Positions 63,186 through 64,000 of a stretch of 64,000 nt of DNA are shown piece by piece. Under the pieces are notes generated by a model. That model saw nothing but the letters and a program-made list of their open reading frames with translations. It was not told the DNA's origin and did not search any database. Each line of letters starts with the position of its first letter. The stretch's first letter is position 1. Made by a program: the position numbers and the translations under genes. Origin of the DNA: G965220305 sp965220305 (GTDB lineage Bacteria > Chloroflexota > Dehalococcoidia > Lucifugimonadales > UBA3495); assembly GCA_965220305.1 (NCBI GenBank), contig OZ244817.1:806001-870000 (forward strand), in the 5' to 3' direction.

Positions 63186-64000
63186 TCATAAAGACCTGCG
63201 CCGGAACATCCTCAAAAAACCCCGGATGGCAGGGGAGAAAACCACCAGCAGGTTGGACAAGATGATAGCCGTGGCCCCGATGGCAAGATAATCAAGACGG
63301 ACCACCTCGGCGCCGGCGATCCAGAGAAGCAGGAGAAGACTGAGAACCGGTATGAAGTAGACCATCGCGTTGATCCCAAGGTTGTCAGTGACCAGATTAG
63401 CCTTCCGCATAGCAAAAGCACCGACGGCCGCAAACGCCCCATTGAACGCAGCTACTCCCCAGGTTGGAAACTCGATCCTCTCACCGGAAGACATCCCAAC
63501 CACGGAGTTGAAGGCAACCGACACCAGGTTGGTTATGAAAAGAGCCAACACAGCGCAGCCCAACTCAAGGGAACGGATGTCCTCCCGTCGACAGGACAGC
63601 TCATCAGCCAAGCTCACTCCCCACCTCAAACCGAAGACGCAGAGATTGGACCCCAAGGCTCCCGCCAGCACGAGAGCAACCCCCACGGCGGACTTCCAGC
63701 CGAGGAAGATAGCCATGAAATCCCCAGTCTGACTGGCAACGGCAAGGACAACACCACCCGCCAGGCTCAGAAGAAACGGCAAGAAAGCCCCAGGAGTGAA
63801 CCTCCGGTACCGCCCATCATCCCGGAACAACCACCCCAGAAACAGGACCAAGAAAATAGGGTAGACCTCGTGGAGAACCGCGGAGACCATCACGTTCACA
63901 AAACGGACGGACAAAGGAAAGAAGGCAACGCCAAAGGCGCCCATAACCCCCACTGCAAGAAACCTGCTGTCCGGCCAGAGGAAAATTCTTCTGGCAATCA
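63186..64000 (-). CDS. DMT/EamA-type membrane transporter, cut by the window edge
   Basis: At least 271 residues are visible and the frame is open to the window edge (IARRIFLWPDSRFLAVGVMG), so the N-terminus is missing. About eight hydrophobic segments are present, and VSAVLHEVYPIFLVLFLGWL followed by FLLSLAGGVVLAVASQTGDF matches the EamA repeat of drug/metabolite transporters. The C-terminal half (NAMVYFIPVLSLLLLLWIAG) fits the second repeat. The substrate cannot be told. It may belong to the chromosome next to the mobile region. Confidence 0.7.
   Translation of the reverse strand, partial: IARRIFLWPDSRFLAVGVMGAFGVAFFPLSVRFVNVMVSAVLHEVYPIFLVLFLGWLFRDDGRYRRFTPGAFLPFLLSLAGGVVLAVASQTGDFMAIFLGWKSAVGVALVLAGALGSNLCVFGLRWGVSLADELSCRREDIRSLELGCAVLALFITNLVSVAFNSVVGMSSGERIEFPTWGVAAFNGAFAAVGAFAMRKANLVTDNLGINAMVYFIPVLSLLLLLWIAGAEVVRLDYLAIGATAIILSNLLVVFSPAIRGFLRMFRRRSL

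Overview
The window is GC-rich bacterial DNA packed with mobile-element and defence genes. I see no rRNA or tRNA and no ordinary housekeeping block. The conjugation genes (a PrgI-like protein, a VirB4 ATPase, a polytopic TrbL/VirB6-like channel protein and a replication-relaxation family protein), the type I-G CRISPR system and the REP-like palindromes would fit a Chloroflexota or other Gram-positive-like lineage. That placement is an inference without a phylogenetic marker.

Region 1 (1-24.8 kb) is an integrative/conjugative element or plasmid. Its left part is a leftward conjugation operon: VirB4 (cut by the window edge), two small pilin-like membrane proteins, a PrgI-domain protein, a TrbL/VirB6-like channel protein and a secreted protein. 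A control region with an 18-bp inverted repeat and GGACAGT repeats follows, then a rightward set of genes: HTH regulator, CHC2-Toprim primase, Rad52-like annealing protein, Cas4/RecB-like nuclease, SSB, RadC-like protein, an unknown gene, an adenine-type methyltransferase and a helicase. Many of these genes have their own ribosome site and are followed by a GC hairpin. Two related group II introns interrupt two of them at the same GGCGGCT|AC target. The second intron carries an IS701-like insertion and a frameshifted maturase. An IS4-like element cuts off the helicase.

Region 2 (24.8-41.4 kb) is a defence island of lower GC at its start: a 5'-truncated Fic gene, a NYN-domain gene, a large Avs-like STAND NTPase with an N-terminal nuclease, and a type I-G CRISPR-Cas locus (csb1, csb2, cas3 with C-terminal HD, a Cas8-like gene, a cas4-cas1 fusion, cas2 and a 4-repeat array). 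The most interesting signal is upstream of csb1. A divergent mini-CRISPR of two diverged repeats around one 36-nt guide has a guide whose first 17 nt match, at 15 positions, a site beside TTT that overlaps the TATAAG box just upstream of the cas operon. This is the layout expected of a crRNA-like guide that represses cas transcription (CreA/CreR type).

Region 3 (41.6-61.3 kb) is a second conjugative or replicative module: a replication-relaxation protein, a VirD4/TraG-like coupling ATPase, a CHC2 primase-like protein, a RHH-like protein with ParA, SSB, a GHKL ATPase that ends in a HELGH metallopeptidase motif, a zinc-ribbon protein, a UvrD-like helicase, a membrane-anchored SNase, an SF2 helicase, a lipoprotein, a probable domesticated DDE transposase with zinc ribbons and sixteen 12-residue repeats, and an intact RadC-like paralogue of the broken copy in region 1. 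The right end (61.3-64 kb) holds gene scraps and the start of a DMT-type transporter.

About ten otherwise well conserved genes carry one-base frameshifts, mostly deletions, and cas3 has two in-frame stops. Either the region is decaying or the assembly has indel errors. Reads are needed to tell these apart.
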